Below, in pieces: positions 25,635 to 38,900 of a stretch of DNA of 64,000 nucleotides; the stretch's first letter is position 1, and every line of letters begins with the position of its first letter. Source of the DNA: Molanna angustata (taxonomy: Eukaryota > Arthropoda > Insecta > Trichoptera > Molannidae); the NCBI GenBank assembly GCA_963576475.1, contig OY754975.1, positions 22,501,169 to 22,565,168 on the forward strand. Reading direction: 5' to 3'. The notes under the pieces are model-generated. The model was not told the origin of the DNA. It did not search any database and was given only the letters and a program-made list of their open reading frames with translations. The translations under genes were made by a program, and so were the position numbers.

Positions 25635-28600
25635 TGTTTCATTTAGTTTTGGCCAACTTAATCTTGGCCGTGGTCAATCAGCTTCAGCTGAACTTAGTCA
25701 GTATGCTCACCGCATGAACATTGATATTTGTTTAATTCAAGAGCCATACTCGCGAGATGGAGTTGTGTCATTCGGACCAGGTGTTCGAGTTGCTATGGCC
25801 TCGAGCTGTACAATAACAAATCCTCCAATGAGTTGTATAGCTTTTTACAATCCTAACATCAATTTTATATGCCTGGATCACTTATCTTCTAGTCATTTGG
25901 TTGTAGTCGAGATTTCCTCTCCAAATGATTCTTTTTACATAATTTCCGCATATTTTCAGTATAGTGAATCCGTATTTCGCTTTTTGGATCAATTAGATGT
26001 TATACTGGGTCAACTTGGTAACGCATCATTGATTATTGGAGGTGATTTTAATGCCGAATCTATACTATGGTGTAATTCTACAACTTTCGGATCCCGAAAA
26101 TTCACCAGAGGTGTAAACTGCGAAGATTTTATCTCTCGCCACAACTTAACTGTGCTGAACAATCCATTCAGTGCACCCACCTTCTCCAATCATATGGGTT
26201 CAAGTCATATAGATGTCACCTTAGCTACAGCTCAGATTAGCCCTAGAGTAAGGAATTGGACTGTGGACGAGGATGCCTCGTGCAGTGACCACAACCTTAT
26301 CTTGTTTCAAATCATCTCAAATGTACCCTCAATTCCTTCAGCGAAACCCCTTCCAAGAAGATTTCGAACTAGATGTGACAGGTGGCGTTGGTCTGACTTT
26401 GACCGGGACTTTGAATGCTCAATGGATCGCTTATCGTGCAGATCTTATTCTACTATGGATATGGCCTCATTCATAACGCAAAACATAATTAATAGTGCCG
26501 AGAAGGCGATCGGTAGAACTTCTCCTAGTCATGTGTCTCCTAATGAATGGTGGCATCCTGGCTTAGACATCTTAAAACGGTCTTCGACCCGTGCTCACCG
26601 CGCCTTGAGAGTGGCTCGTCGTCGAGGAGGTTCAATTGACTTTATAACCGTACTTCAACGTGAGTACAGACGCTCAAATAATATTTACAAACGTGAAATT
26701 GTTCGTGCCAAGTCTGAAGCATGGCGCCGCTTGGTTTCTGAGGTTTCAACCTCTGATCCTTGGGGTGCTGTTTTTAGATTTGCCTCGATGACAAAAGATC
26801 CAAATGCGTCAGTCTCGTGTATCCGTGATCCACGAACTGGGATTCTCACCAAAGACTCTGATTCGACGACGAGTACGCTACTCGACATACTTATTGCTTC
26901 TGATGACATTTCATCTGATACTTCCCTTCATTCTCAAATCCGTAACCACCAATCCAATATCCCACAAACTTCCATATCGACCCTAACCAACTTTGATGAA
27001 CTTGATTTTATCATTAAAAATCTTAGTCAAAACAAATCGCCTGGAATTGACCGCATTGACGCAGCTCTTATACAAAGGTGCTGGCATATAGCTCGCTGCG
27101 AAATAACGACATTATACAACAATTGCTTGCAAGAAGGCTACTTTCCGGATTGTTGGAAAACTGGATTGATGACAGTTATTCCCAAGCGTAGCGATCTAGA
27201 TCCTTCTGACCCAAAATCTTATAGACCTATTACTTTATTACCTATATTGGGTAAGGTCTTAGAAAAACTTATTTGTCGACGCTTAGAAGTTCATCTTTCT
27301 AGTACGCACCCTCTGTCCGATCGTCAGTTCGGTTTCCGCGCTGGGAAATCAACGGTTGATGCTATCCTGGCTATTTCAGATTTTGTCAACACTACAGACA
27401 GTAAATATGTGATATCAATATCCCTTGATATTGCGGGAGCATTTGACAATGCCTGGTGGCCTTTAATCCTCAAAAAACTCAGAGACCGAAAGGTTCCCTG
27501 TAATATATACAAAATTGTGAAGAGTTATTTTACCAACAGGCATGTGGCCATGCCCGGGGGACGAGTATTGCACAGGCGATCTATCAGCATCGGGTGCCCT
27601 CAGGGTTCTGTTCTGGGTCCACTTTTATGGAACATTTTGTTCGACGACCTTCTCTCACTTTCAACTCCTACGGGCTGCAGCATTTTGGCATATGCCGACG
27701 ATGCCACAATCCTTATTCGAGGTGACTCACGAGCACTTATTGAGCGTTCAACCACTCAGATACTCTCTACTGTTGCAGACTGGGGTGTAAGCCACAGACT
27801 CAATTTCGCACCCAAAAAAACTTATGGTTTAGTGTTAAAAGGCATAATGAAAAGTCCTCCTTTCATAAAATTTCTAAATACGCGTGTAATATTTAAGGAC
27901 AGAGTTAGAGTGTTAGGTGTTACACTCGATAGAGGCTTAACTTTTCAATACCATGTTCGTGCTATATCCGATAATGCTAAAGCAGCCTTCCAAAAGATTT
28001 CACGCCTAGCTCGAGTTAGTTGGGGCCTTAAATTTCCAGTAGCAAAACTGTTTTACAATGCTACCTTTCTAGGGATTATGTGTTACGCCGCCCCTTGTTG
28101 GGCTCACCGTTGTGAAACCCAATACATCAGACGTCTGCTGCTTTCTGGACAGCGCTTCGCCCTTCTGGCTTTAGCGAAGGCTTACAGAACCTGCGCAACC
28201 GACACACTTCCTATTCTTACAGGTGTGGCTCCTCTTGATCTAGAAACACAACGACGAGCTTCAATATACAACCTGTATAGGGGTCGAAGCTCAATTTTGG
28301 GTGGAGTATCTCTCACACCCGTGAATTTACCCACCTTTCATGGAGTGATTGAAAACTTAACTCAAAATTCACTTCTAGACGCTTGGCAAAATCGCTGGTC
28401 GTCTTCTTCCGTGGGCAGACTGACATTCTTATTTCTTCCTGATGTGAGGACCCGTATTTCATCATCTTGGATTATTCCTGATTATTGGACAACGCAATTC
28501 CTAACTGGACACGGCAGTTTCAAAAGTTACCTTTTTCGTTTTCACTTATCCGATTCCTCCTCATGTCAGCTTTGTGGTAACTCTGATCAGACTTCTGAGC

Positions 28601-28809
28601 ATATCCTATGGGAATGCACTAACTTCTCCGTGTCAACATTCCGACGAGAACTCTACAACGATGTTCGAGGGAATTCCTTTGGCCCCATTGGACATGCGGA
28701 CCTTGTAGCCACGAAGAGCAACTTCAGAGCATTCAAGACTTTTTGTCAAAAATACGGTGAACTAATATCTTCACTTTCAGTGCACAACGAACCTACTGCT
28801 CCCTTATAA
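25624..28809 (+). CDS. R1-type LINE ORF2 (endonuclease-reverse transcriptase)
   Basis: 1,061 residues, no stop. ATG 25624 overlaps the last 11 bases of ORF1 in another frame. The open frame extends upstream to 25390, but only inside ORF1, so I chose the overlapping ATG that precedes FGQLNLGRGQSASAEL. Residues 1 to about 220 are the EEP endonuclease (LIQEPYSRDG, IIGGDFNAES, SCSDHNLILF). RT blocks follow: KSPGIDRIDAALIQRCW, YRPITLLPILGKVLEKL, FGFRAGKSTVDAILAIS, SLDIAGAFDNAWW, GCPQGSVLGPLLWNILFDD and the catalytic YADDATILIRG. Near the C-terminus CQLCGNSDQTSEHILWEC is the CCHC finger typical of R1/I-group proteins. All catalytic residues are present, so the element may be competent. Confidence 0.9.
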   Translation: MAFDVSFSFGQLNLGRGQSASAELSQYAHRMNIDICLIQEPYSRDGVVSFGPGVRVAMASSCTITNPPMSCIAFYNPNINFICLDHLSSSHLVVVEISSPNDSFYIISAYFQYSESVFRFLDQLDVILGQLGNASLIIGGDFNAESILWCNSTTFGSRKFTRGVNCEDFISRHNLTVLNNPFSAPTFSNHMGSSHIDVTLATAQISPRVRNWTVDEDASCSDHNLILFQIISNVPSIPSAKPLPRRFRTRCDRWRWSDFDRDFECSMDRLSCRSYSTMDMASFITQNIINSAEKAIGRTSPSHVSPNEWWHPGLDILKRSSTRAHRALRVARRRGGSIDFITVLQREYRRSNNIYKREIVRAKSEAWRRLVSEVSTSDPWGAVFRFASMTKDPNASVSCIRDPRTGILTKDSDSTTSTLLDILIASDDISSDTSLHSQIRNHQSNIPQTSISTLTNFDELDFIIKNLSQNKSPGIDRIDAALIQRCWHIARCEITTLYNNCLQEGYFPDCWKTGLMTVIPKRSDLDPSDPKSYRPITLLPILGKVLEKLICRRLEVHLSSTHPLSDRQFGFRAGKSTVDAILAISDFVNTTDSKYVISISLDIAGAFDNAWWPLILKKLRDRKVPCNIYKIVKSYFTNRHVAMPGGRVLHRRSISIGCPQGSVLGPLLWNILFDDLLSLSTPTGCSILAYADDATILIRGDSRALIERSTTQILSTVADWGVSHRLNFAPKKTYGLVLKGIMKSPPFIKFLNTRVIFKDRVRVLGVTLDRGLTFQYHVRAISDNAKAAFQKISRLARVSWGLKFPVAKLFYNATFLGIMCYAAPCWAHRCETQYIRRLLLSGQRFALLALAKAYRTCATDTLPILTGVAPLDLETQRRASIYNLYRGRSSILGGVSLTPVNLPTFHGVIENLTQNSLLDAWQNRWSSSSVGRLTFLFLPDVRTRISSSWIIPDYWTTQFLTGHGSFKSYLFRFHLSDSSSCQLCGNSDQTSEHILWECTNFSVSTFRRELYNDVRGNSFGPIGHADLVATKSNFRAFKTFCQKYGELISSLSVHNEPTAPL

Positions 28810-28967
28810 TCTGCTCTCTTTGGCACTCTAAGTGCAGTGTCTGCAAGGTTTAAGAGTTCTCCGGACTCTTCTTACGTTCTTATGTGTTCTTTCAGAGTTT
28901 TGCAAGGGGCCGTTTTTAGTCCCCATAAGCAGAACGGGTGGTGGTGGGGGAAGAACAGTCCAAAAGT

Positions 28968-29165
28968 ACAGAAATTGTATATAAAAACAAATTCTTTACA
29001 ATGTTTGAATTCAATAAAATTTCATATCATTTCTCATAGTCCGAAATGCAAAAAAATTGTATACATTATAATATAATAGAGTTTGTTGACAAACACTGAA
29101 TTATTTACAATGCTTATAATAAATGAAATTGTAAACCACTTCCCATCTTACAGAAATTTAGTATA
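28968..29165. repeat. Satellite remnant right of the R1-type LINE
   Basis: Phrases AAATTCTTTACAATG, CAATAAAATTTCATATCATT and AATTATTTACAATGCTTATA match the satellite at 23036-23278. Confidence 0.55.
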
Positions 29166-29700
29166 TAGACTTCCTTTCGACAAGGAGATACCATATCACC
29201 TAAACTGTTTACATTGGTTTTGGGGGGCATATTTAAAACTTTGAACTGGGAAGACAAGGGAATAAAAATAAATGGAATAAACTTAAACCAACTCCGCTTT
29301 GCAGATGACATAGTGCTTATAAGTGATGATCTGGAAGAACTTCATATTATCATAAAAGAACTCCACGATGCTTCCCTAATGGTCGTCCTGGAAATCAATA
29401 TTAACAAAACAAAAACCATGAGTCCATCTAACAACACTATCATACATATCAACATGGATCGAGTTGCAAAACTTAAATGGCAATGGGCAGGTCATGTTGC
29501 CAGACAGGGTATGGACAGATGGGCACCCAGAATTCTAAATTGGAGACCATGGGATATGAAAAGGGGAATAGGCCGGCCCCAGAAAAGGTGGGCCGATGAT
29601 ATTGTCCCTGTCGAAGGAAGCAGATGGGTTCAAAAAACCCAAAAAAAAAAGACGAGTGGAAGCTCTTAGAAGAGGCCTATGTACATCCAGCAGTAGAGAG
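29166..29700 (+). pseudogene. RTE-type LINE fragment with internal deletion
   Basis: Begins in the RT at SFRQGDTISPKLFTLVLGG, then NLNQLRFADDIVLISDDLEE with an intact FADD, then about 40 residues ending in NKTKTMSPSN. About 100 residues that normally follow are deleted; the frame resumes in VAKLKWQWAGHVARQG and GRPQKRWADDIV. The tail (KKRRVEALRRG) is frameshifted. It is the same family as 1-484 and is inserted in the satellite. Confidence 0.75.
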
Positions 29701-30701
<1,001 letters not shown>

Positions 30702-30793
30702 ATATTTGATGTTTTCACGGGTGAAATATGTTATAATATTTTTATCTCGGTTTTCCCGTGTCAGTAGGTCTTGACTAAGACCATTTGTCTTCC

Positions 30794-30818
30794 GACGTTT
30801 CGCCTGAATATCACCAGG
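30794..30818 (-). ncRNA. Hammerhead-like core in PLE 3' region
   Basis: Minus strand: CTGGTGA, a short linker, GGCGAAACGTC. The hammerhead pattern is CTGATGA...GAAA with a self-complementary ACGT as a minimal stem III and cleavage after GTC. The A6 position is G here, and stem II (the normal GC-closed hairpin) is poor. Identical cores, apart from one flanking base, lie at 14500-14476 and 33854-33878. The same bases also encode GDIQAKRR, so the conservation may be for protein. Evidence for cleavage is indirect: the 5' end of the unit at 33516. Confidence 0.5.
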
Positions 30819-30919
30819 CATTTTCAAGGACTTAACGAAAAGCACGCGCGCGACACACGTCTACTCACACTGAAAGCTCACCGTCAAGTGACTGGTAGCG
30901 TACAAGATGGCCGCTTATG

Positions 30920-33510
30920 TCAAATATTGTTAGCGCGACGTGATTGGCTCCTTGTGACACGCCTACCTGCTGTCGTGTTCGTTGGTAATAATATTTTATC
31001 ATTATTTTTGTGTTGTGATTTATTGTTAATTTTAGTTGTGACATTAATATTATTATTGTTGTGTTTTGGGGTTATTTTCGCTATGGTATTATTAATATTA
31101 TTATTGTATTGTTTGTCATATAAAATGTTCTTCCAGGTACTAGGCAAACGAACTCCGTCGTCCCGATTGTTCATTATATCCCTTCTCTTATATATTTCTA
31201 TAGCTTCCCTGTAAATTCTGAGAGGTTCACTGTTTAAACTTGCTATTATTTTTGAATGGTCAAAATCTATTGTATGTCCTTCTGTGAGCGAGTGTTGTAC
31301 AAGTGAGGATGTAAGTTTTTTGTTTCTCATGTCGACTCTGTGCTCCGCTATTCGTGCTTCAACTTTTCGATTGGTTCTTCCTACATAAGTCTTATTGCAC
31401 GATCCGCACGGTATTTCATATACTCCATGAGCTTCAAGTGGAATGATGTCTTTCGGGTTTCTTAGAAAGGTTGATATTTTATTTGTTGTGCTGAAAACGG
31501 TACGTATGTTATTTTTGTTTAATAGACGGCTGATTTTATCGGTGACGCCTTTGATATATGGTAGTCGGGCTGTTGATAATGGTGTTTCATTGGATTTTTC
31601 TTTCACTGTTTTTGGACTCTTTAATGCTTTGTTTATTATATAGTCTGAGAAACCATTACAACGTAGAGCATTTTTCGTGTATTCTAATTCTTGTTTTTTA
31701 TGCTCGTGGTCTGCAATTCTTTTTGATCTTGTTATTAGTGTTTTTGCGACTGAGCATATTTGTGCGGGGTGATGATTGGACGTTGCGTGTAGGTATCTAT
31801 CGGTGTGTGTGGGCTTTCTATATACTGTGTGCCCCAGTTTACCGTTTGCTTTTTTTAACACTAAAACGTCTAAGAAAGGTATTTGTCTGTTATTTTCCTT
31901 CTCCATTGTAAACTTTATATCTTTATGAATGCTGTTAATAGTGTTCAAAAAATTATTTAATTCTTCTTCTCCGTGAGACCATACTACGAATGTGTCATCC
32001 ACATATCTTAGCCATTTCTTTGGTTTGAGTATTACTTTTTTTAAGACTTCTTCTTCAAACCTCGTCATAAATAAGTTGGCGACTGCTGGTGACAATGACA
32101 AACCCATAGGTGCTCCTTTTATTTGTTTGTATGTCTTATTGTTGTAATAAAAAAATGTGTTATTTAAACAGTGATAAAATAAATTTAAAATATCGTCTGT
32201 AGTATTGAGTGTTTCTTTGATTATGTCTAGTGTCTCGTTAATTGGAATATTTGTAAATAAAGAAACAACGTCAAAACTCACAAGAATATCTGTACTTTCC
32301 AGTTCTAAGTCAGTGATGAGTGATATGAAATGTTCTGAGTTTTTGACATAGGAGTCTGCGGATTCTACATAGGGCTGCAACATATTCGCGAGGAATTTAG
32401 AAAGCATTTGTAACGGCGAACCAATGGAACTAACAATTGGTCTGAGAGGAATGTCTTTCTTATGAATTTTTGGAAGACCATATAATTTTGGAAAGCGTGA
32501 CGACTTCTCTCGTGGAATAAGTGACTTTTTGATATCATCACTAAGTTTTGTTTCCATTATTTTAGTTTTCGTGGTTTTCTCAAGATACGTGATTGGGTTG
32601 CTTGCATGTATTTTGTATGCTGGGTCTTCAAGGATATCGGTCATTTTCGATTTATAATCTTCACTGTTCATCACTACTGTGGCATTGCCTTTATCAGCTG
32701 GAAGGATTATCAAATCTTTGTTGTTGCGTAATTCTTTGAGGGCTATTATTTCTAGTTTTGATAAATTGCATTTTGGTGGTGTATTTTTTCTTAAAATCGA
32801 GCATGTTTCTTGTCTAATTGTTTCGGCAGTATTATTGGTGCATTTGTGAATGGCTGATTCAACCGCTGTAATTATTTCTTCTTTAGGAATAGTTTTATAT
32901 GATACACCATAGTTAAAACCTTTTGAGAGGACGGAAATAGCATTATTATTCAGTTGAAAATTTGATAAATTGTGAATGACCTTGTTTGTATCTAGAGCGG
33001 CTTGGTGACAATATTTATTTTTCTGTAGGTTGGTAAATTTCTTTATTTGGCGTTCCGTGGTGTATGTTGTATTGGTGTCAACACGATATTGCACAATATT
33101 ATTTAGTTGATCCCATATCACTGGATGTAATGTGTTTGCGAGGTTTAAATGAAGTACACGTAGTTGAGAACTCACTTGATCTAGTTTGTACCGTATGTAT
33201 TTAATTTCTTCACGAATTAGAGTCAAACCGGTATTTTTTAATATTTTGGATGTTTTTACTGATTTTCTATTTGTTTTTAAAATAAAAGACACTGGTATTG
33301 TTTCTGTATCACGACATCGGCGTAAGAAAGTTAAATCACATAGAAGTTTTGCTCTTTTCGTATTTAACTTTTCAAATCGTTTTGTTGAACGATACACTTC
33401 CTCACCGTAGAGGTTATATATGTTATATTTGATGTTTTCACGGGTGAAATATGTTATAATATTTTTATCTCGGTTTTCCCGTGTCAGTAGGTCTTGACTA
33501 AGACCATTTG
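30920..33510 (-). CDS. Penelope-like reverse transcriptase with GIY-YIG endonuclease
   Basis: About 860 residues without a stop. The N-terminal part is basic and helical (RSTKRFEKLNTKRAKLL). The RT has ILPADKGNATVVMN, LYGLPKIHK, LVSFDVVSLFTNIPI, GAPMGLSLSPAVANLFM and the catalytic RYVDDTFVVW. The C-terminal GIY-YIG nuclease reads GVYEIPCGSCNKTYVGRT with downstream VEARIAEHR, followed by a basic tail (RRVTRSQSRRANNI). The frame is open to the 5' end of the unit but has no early ATG; the ATG that fits ([14 protein letters not shown]) sits upstream of the hammerhead cut site and survives only in the 3' copies. In this insertion the frame instead reads back through the inverted copy, giving an accidental 993-codon ORF starting at 33901. 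Confidence 0.88.
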
Positions 33511-33516
33511 TCTTCC

Positions 33517-34432
<916 letters not shown>

Positions 34433-34672
34433 CTAAGATAGCAAATACTTCTTTAAATTACAAACAATGGAATTATCCACAGAAGTCGTAAGTACAATTT
34501 TTTTACATCGATACACAAAAATGCTTGTATTTATGTTTACAATAAACGATAAAGTTACTAATTGACAATATACGGTAAATACAAAAAAAAGAACAAATCA
34601 TTGATTATGGCGTATTTTATTAATTTTTTTTTTAAATGTATATTTCCTTGTTAAACAAGTACATATACATCT
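34433..34672. other. No gene recognised
   Basis: AT-rich flank, no features seen. Confidence 0.3.
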
Positions 34673-34800
34673 TCCTTCATTCCCTAAATTAAGCATAAAT
34701 GCTTGTGCTATAGGTGAACGAAATCAGTCGAGGCAGGATTCAAACTCGCGACAACTGGATTACTAGCCCAGCACGCTAACCACTCTGCCATTGTTCTTTC
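34673..34800 (-). mobile_element. tRNA-derived SINE (family b)
   Basis: Minus strand: A box TGGCAGAGTGGTTAGC, an anticodon-like arm CTGGGCTAGTAATCCAG, and B box GAGTTTGAATCC, spaced as in a tRNA. The acceptor strands do not pair and no CCA-adjacent end or terminator is present. The tRNA-unrelated body (TAGCACAAGCATTTATGC) recurs at 44296-44345. Confidence 0.65.
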
Positions 34801-34814
34801 ATTAGGCCCAGGGC

Positions 34815-35010
34815 CTGCTTTATGCTGCATTTTCAGCCTCCTGTGATATGGACTGCCAACTATCTCGCCATCTTTTTGGTGGGCGTCCTCGTGGTCGAGA
34901 CCCCTCCGGTACGTTGTCTCGGGCTATCTTTGGGATCCTGTCTTCGGACATGCGGCTGAAGTGTTCGTTCCAGTACCTTCTCCTATGGCGCCCCCATCTT
35001 ACGGTGTGAT
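34815..35010 (-). pseudogene. LINE family B, last 55-60 codons
   Basis: RWGRHRRRYWNEHFSRMSED, then [15 protein letters not shown] and a stop at about 34820. This is the C-terminus of the family whose longer copies lie at 41560-41950 and 57955-59105. Heavily 5'-truncated. Confidence 0.7.
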
Positions 35011-35790
35011 TACGATATTGATTATTAATTTTTAAAAATAAGTTTATTTTAAAAAATAAAAAAGGACAGAAAAATACATCATGACAGTAAAAAAAAGATA
35101 AGTTATTTAAATTTGAAATACTTCCCGAAAATAAGGAAACTTTGTGCTTAAGGGAGGATGCTCTTCTGTAAAATATTTTTTTTTGCACTTACCACTACTG
35201 TGCATAATACCATCGATAATATGTACCAGGAAAGGTCAAGTGCACTAGAAGGAATCTGAGATTCCATAAGTATGTCTTAAAAATTACCATGAAGGTATTA
35301 ATATGACAAATTACAATCAAGGGAGGAGAATTTTTGTGTTCAGGTTTGTTTGCCTAGCTTTATTATTTTTTTTATCTTTACATAATTCTTCTGTACGTGT
35401 GTATGTCACTAAACTCCTAAACGGCTGAATCGATTTTGATGAAACTTTTTGTGTGTTTATGCGAGTCCCTGAATGGTTTAGATTCGCAAAAAAAGGGATT
35501 TTATACATTCATATAATAAAAGAATAATAGTAAAAATATCAAAAGTTATAAATTATGTTTTTTCACAATGCTGTCTGCGGTATTTGTTTTCATATTTTTA
35601 ATACTTTATGTAATTATGTAACCAGCTAATAACAGGCAAGCCGACATTTGTGTAGGACAACGCCTGTTTAGTCCGCTAACTTCTCAGGCTACTAATACAT
35701 ACTGATGTAAAAAATCAATTGTAAAATGCAGCCAATAACAAGATACATACTAAATAAGTAATACATCTTGTCATTGGTCATCTTGTTAAA
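35011..35790. other. Intergenic, dispersed-repeat-like
   Basis: TCCTAAACGGCTGAATCGAT and GATGAAACTTTTTGTGTG at 35413-35455 look like a phrase common in insect transposon remnants, but the family cannot be assigned. No host exon was identified. Confidence 0.35.
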
Positions 35791-35791
35791 G

Positions 35792-35797
35792 TTTATT
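35792..35797 (-). promoter_or_regulatory. Candidate polyadenylation signal for SF3B4
   Basis: AATAAA on the minus strand (TTTATT at 35792-35797), about 105 bases past the SF3B4 stop codon. Position and sense fit; use is inferred. Confidence 0.5.
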
Positions 35798-35900
35798 TGC
35801 TCCTGGAACACGTTATACAAATAACAAAAAAGTGTAGTCAAATAAAAATCACACTTCAGTCTGTCTTCAATAAATTTGAATGTCCTTACAAAACACGAGA

Positions 35901-38900
35901 TTAATAATTATTATAATTTCCGTCGTTGTTGTAATAGTTAGGCGGAGGGGGGGGTCCTCTCGGCGGCATGGGTGGTCTGCCAGGCCCAAAGCCATGATGG
36001 TGTGGGGGCGGCGGGGGCCCACCTCTCCAGGGGGGCGGGGGACCCCGGGAGCCGGGGGGAGGGGGACCGAAGCCACCAGGAGGGCCAAACGGAGGGCCGG
36101 GGGGACCGAACCCTCCCGGACCACCCTGGGGACCGCCGGGCCACATCATGCGAGGCGGAGGGGGAGGAGGCATAGGAGGGCCGTGAGGTGGAGGCGGTGG
36201 ACCCATGTTCTGCATACCTATAAAAATAAAAATATTTTATTAATATTTATTCATTCTGGGAGTCAGGTTTATCACCAATGAGGATGTCAAAGAAAGCAAA
36301 CAACAGCCACACATCACCAAGGAGGTGCAGTCTCGTAGGCTCGGATATATTCTCCGTACGTCCACTGACAGCATCAACAACAGCTATTTGCAATATCGCC
36401 CTGAAGAACAGATGTCAGGTTAGGCCTGCACTATTCATCCAAAGACTGTACACAACAGAGATGCATCATGGGAACAGGCAAGCAGGCAAAAATATGGATT
36501 TTCATGGAAACTGTACGAAATACGCTGAATATATTGTATATATGTAGATGTATTGATGTGATTGTAAAATATTCCACCTTGGTACAGGCAAAGCCTAGTG
36601 AGGTGGATATGTAATAATATGTAAAAATGATATTAAAATGATAAGCAGGCCTCCGAGAATAACAGGACACAGTCCTAACTAAAGCAGAAGAAGATATTGT
36701 TAATTTTTATTAATAAATAAATAAAAATATAAAGTTGGCCCAGGACAAACTTGGTGATGACCACATGCTCCATTGGGAGCTGATGTGAATTATGTACAAG
36801 GGTTGTTGCGAACATCAGCATCTTTTTAAATAACAACATTCGCATTGATCGATGCTGATTATTTGTTCGAGTTGTGCCACGACCGCAAGAGGGCAGGGCT
36901 TATAACACATGTCGTTTCTGTAATAGTTTTTAATTTAACATTTAATTCAAATCAGCATCAGCATCCGCTGATGTCAATGTTAAAATGTCATCAGGTGATG
37001 TGAATAAAATGTGCATCAGCAACAACCCTATTATGTACAATGGATGTCTTTCATGAATAAAACAAAACTCACCTTGCATATTTGGCATATTTTGCATATT
37101 CATATTCATGTTCGGAGGCGGCGGCATTCCCATTCCGGGCGGCGGGCCCGGAGGCATGTTCATCGGGGGCAGGGGAGGGGGCGGCACTCCTCTGGGGAAA
37201 GGGGACGGAGGAGCGGGAGACGGCGGAGGAGGGGGCGGTCCCGGGGGTGGAGGAGGGGCCAGCATACCCATGGGTGGAGGGGGCATCGGCAGAGGCATGG
37301 TCACGCCAGAAACAGGCATAGAAGTGGGGGGAGCGTCGGCAAACAGCTGATGGGGCCGATCGGCGTGCGACAGGGGGTTCTGCGACGCTAGTAATCTGGA
37401 AATAATAATCATTTATATTTAATGCACAGTTGAATAATTTACATTCATCCAAGGACATTGATAGCTTTACAAGTTTTCTTTACTCTAAGCTCTCTGGATT
37501 AGCACCAGAAATATTATTAGCAGTTACGTCGAGGACAGTTTTTACACAGAGTGTAATTACTGCTAGATAGAAATGAATGAAGACAATGGCTATGCTCCTC
37601 CCTCGAAAACGAGATCCGATTTTAACTGAGGGAAAAATAGATCTCTATATGTATTTTACTTTTAAAATGCTTATTATAAAATTTTATGTTTTTTGTTATA
37701 ATTATTTATCGATTTTTATTAAATAAAATTAAAAAAAAATGTTTTGGGAGCAATCATGTGAAAGAGAGATGATGGCATTGAATCTATTGAAACAATATAA
37801 AATGTTAAGAATAATATTTAATTTGTCCAACTGTCGATTCGTTCAAGAGAATGAAATTCTATTGAAGGAAGAGGCAGTTAAAATCCAAGATCCGTGTATG
37901 AAGGAACATTTTGTATGGCGTAGTGGACTTTTTGCAAGCTAAAAACACCAACTTAAAGGCTTTGCAGCATATATGTTCCCATACATGGATTTACTCAGAA
38001 TTCGGAGTAGAACATTTTATGTGAGTTTTGTGTGTCTGTGTGTGTGTGTGTATGTCTGTCCGTCCCCCCTTATAACTTTTGATCCGCTGGATTCACAAAG
38101 CCTAAAATTTCAAAATATATAAATAGTTAATAGCCTACAAAACTTTTATACTCAGAATTTTGAATTTTTGTTTCAGTCAGGGGTTGTCAACGTTTGAATT
38201 TTTACTCAATTTTTCCAAATATCTCAAAAACCATATAAGCTAGAACACTGAAAATTGGTATGAATATAGACAAATACAAAATACCCAGTTTGTTTTTTCA
38301 AAAAATTCCAGAGTTTCTCAAACATTTTTTATTAAGAAAAATATTTTTTTTATGCTAAATTTATGAGTTTAACTGCCTATATTTCCATTTTTTTTTATAT
38401 ATCGAAAAAAGCCAAAACACCCCAACTAGACAATTTAATTTTCTATAAAAAATATTAGTATTCGTTGTATTAGCACATCTCAAAATTCTTTTAACAATTT
38501 TTATAAAAATTGAATTTAGTGACGACATTGCTTCATACAATTTGTATGGCAGTCGTCTACACACAATATCTAAGAAGACTTAATAGTTTGATACTAATCT
38601 CCAAACATACATACATACCTTCATGCTGTTTTCATATTCTGGGTAGGATCAAAGGACTGACCTCCATACTATCCTATCTTGACATACATACCTAGGTACA
38701 TGTGTTGTATAGATAACCAAATATCTTAAAATAATAAATAATTTGTATTTATGGGTTTATAGTTTGGTACTTATTCTTATTGTATACATACTATCGCTAT
38801 CGACAGTTGGGTTTCATGTGTTACATGCAACCAGTTTTTATAAATTTTAGCTAAATATTACAAACTAATGCTTAATTAACATAGTACCTATTTATTTTCA

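Larger units (their letters stand above)
23279..28956 (+). mobile_element. Complete R1-type LINE with 11-bp target duplication
   Basis: 5,678 bp bounded by AGTCCAAAAGT at 23268-23278 and 28957-28967. It has a 5' UTR of about 976 bp, two long intact overlapping ORFs, a 147-bp 3' UTR rich in GGTGG, and no poly(A) tail. Perfect duplications and open frames indicate a recent, full-length insertion. The ORF1 gag-like zinc knuckles, ORF2 EEP endonuclease-RT and C-terminal CCHC finger are the R1-clade layout. Membership in R1 itself versus a sister family (Waldo, TRAS, SART, RT1-like) cannot be settled by eye. Confidence 0.88.

Noticed and set aside
34725..34800. tRNA gene
   Set aside because: A and B boxes and an anticodon-like arm are present, but the acceptor strands do not pair and a SINE body follows that recurs elsewhere.
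35413..35480. Helitron terminus
   Set aside because: The phrase resembles transposon-associated sequence, but no TC start, hairpin plus CTRR end or Rep/helicase frame was seen.
35880..37458. Several long frames overlapping SF3B4 exons 5 and 6 on both strands
   Set aside because: GC-rich, stop-poor Pro/Gly codons keep other frames open; only the SF3B4 frame joins across splice sites and matches orthologues.
37826..38810. A defined DNA transposon with TIR TCCAACTGTCGAT
   Set aside because: Homology between copies continues beyond the motif on the right and no duplication was found, so only a dispersed repeat is claimed.
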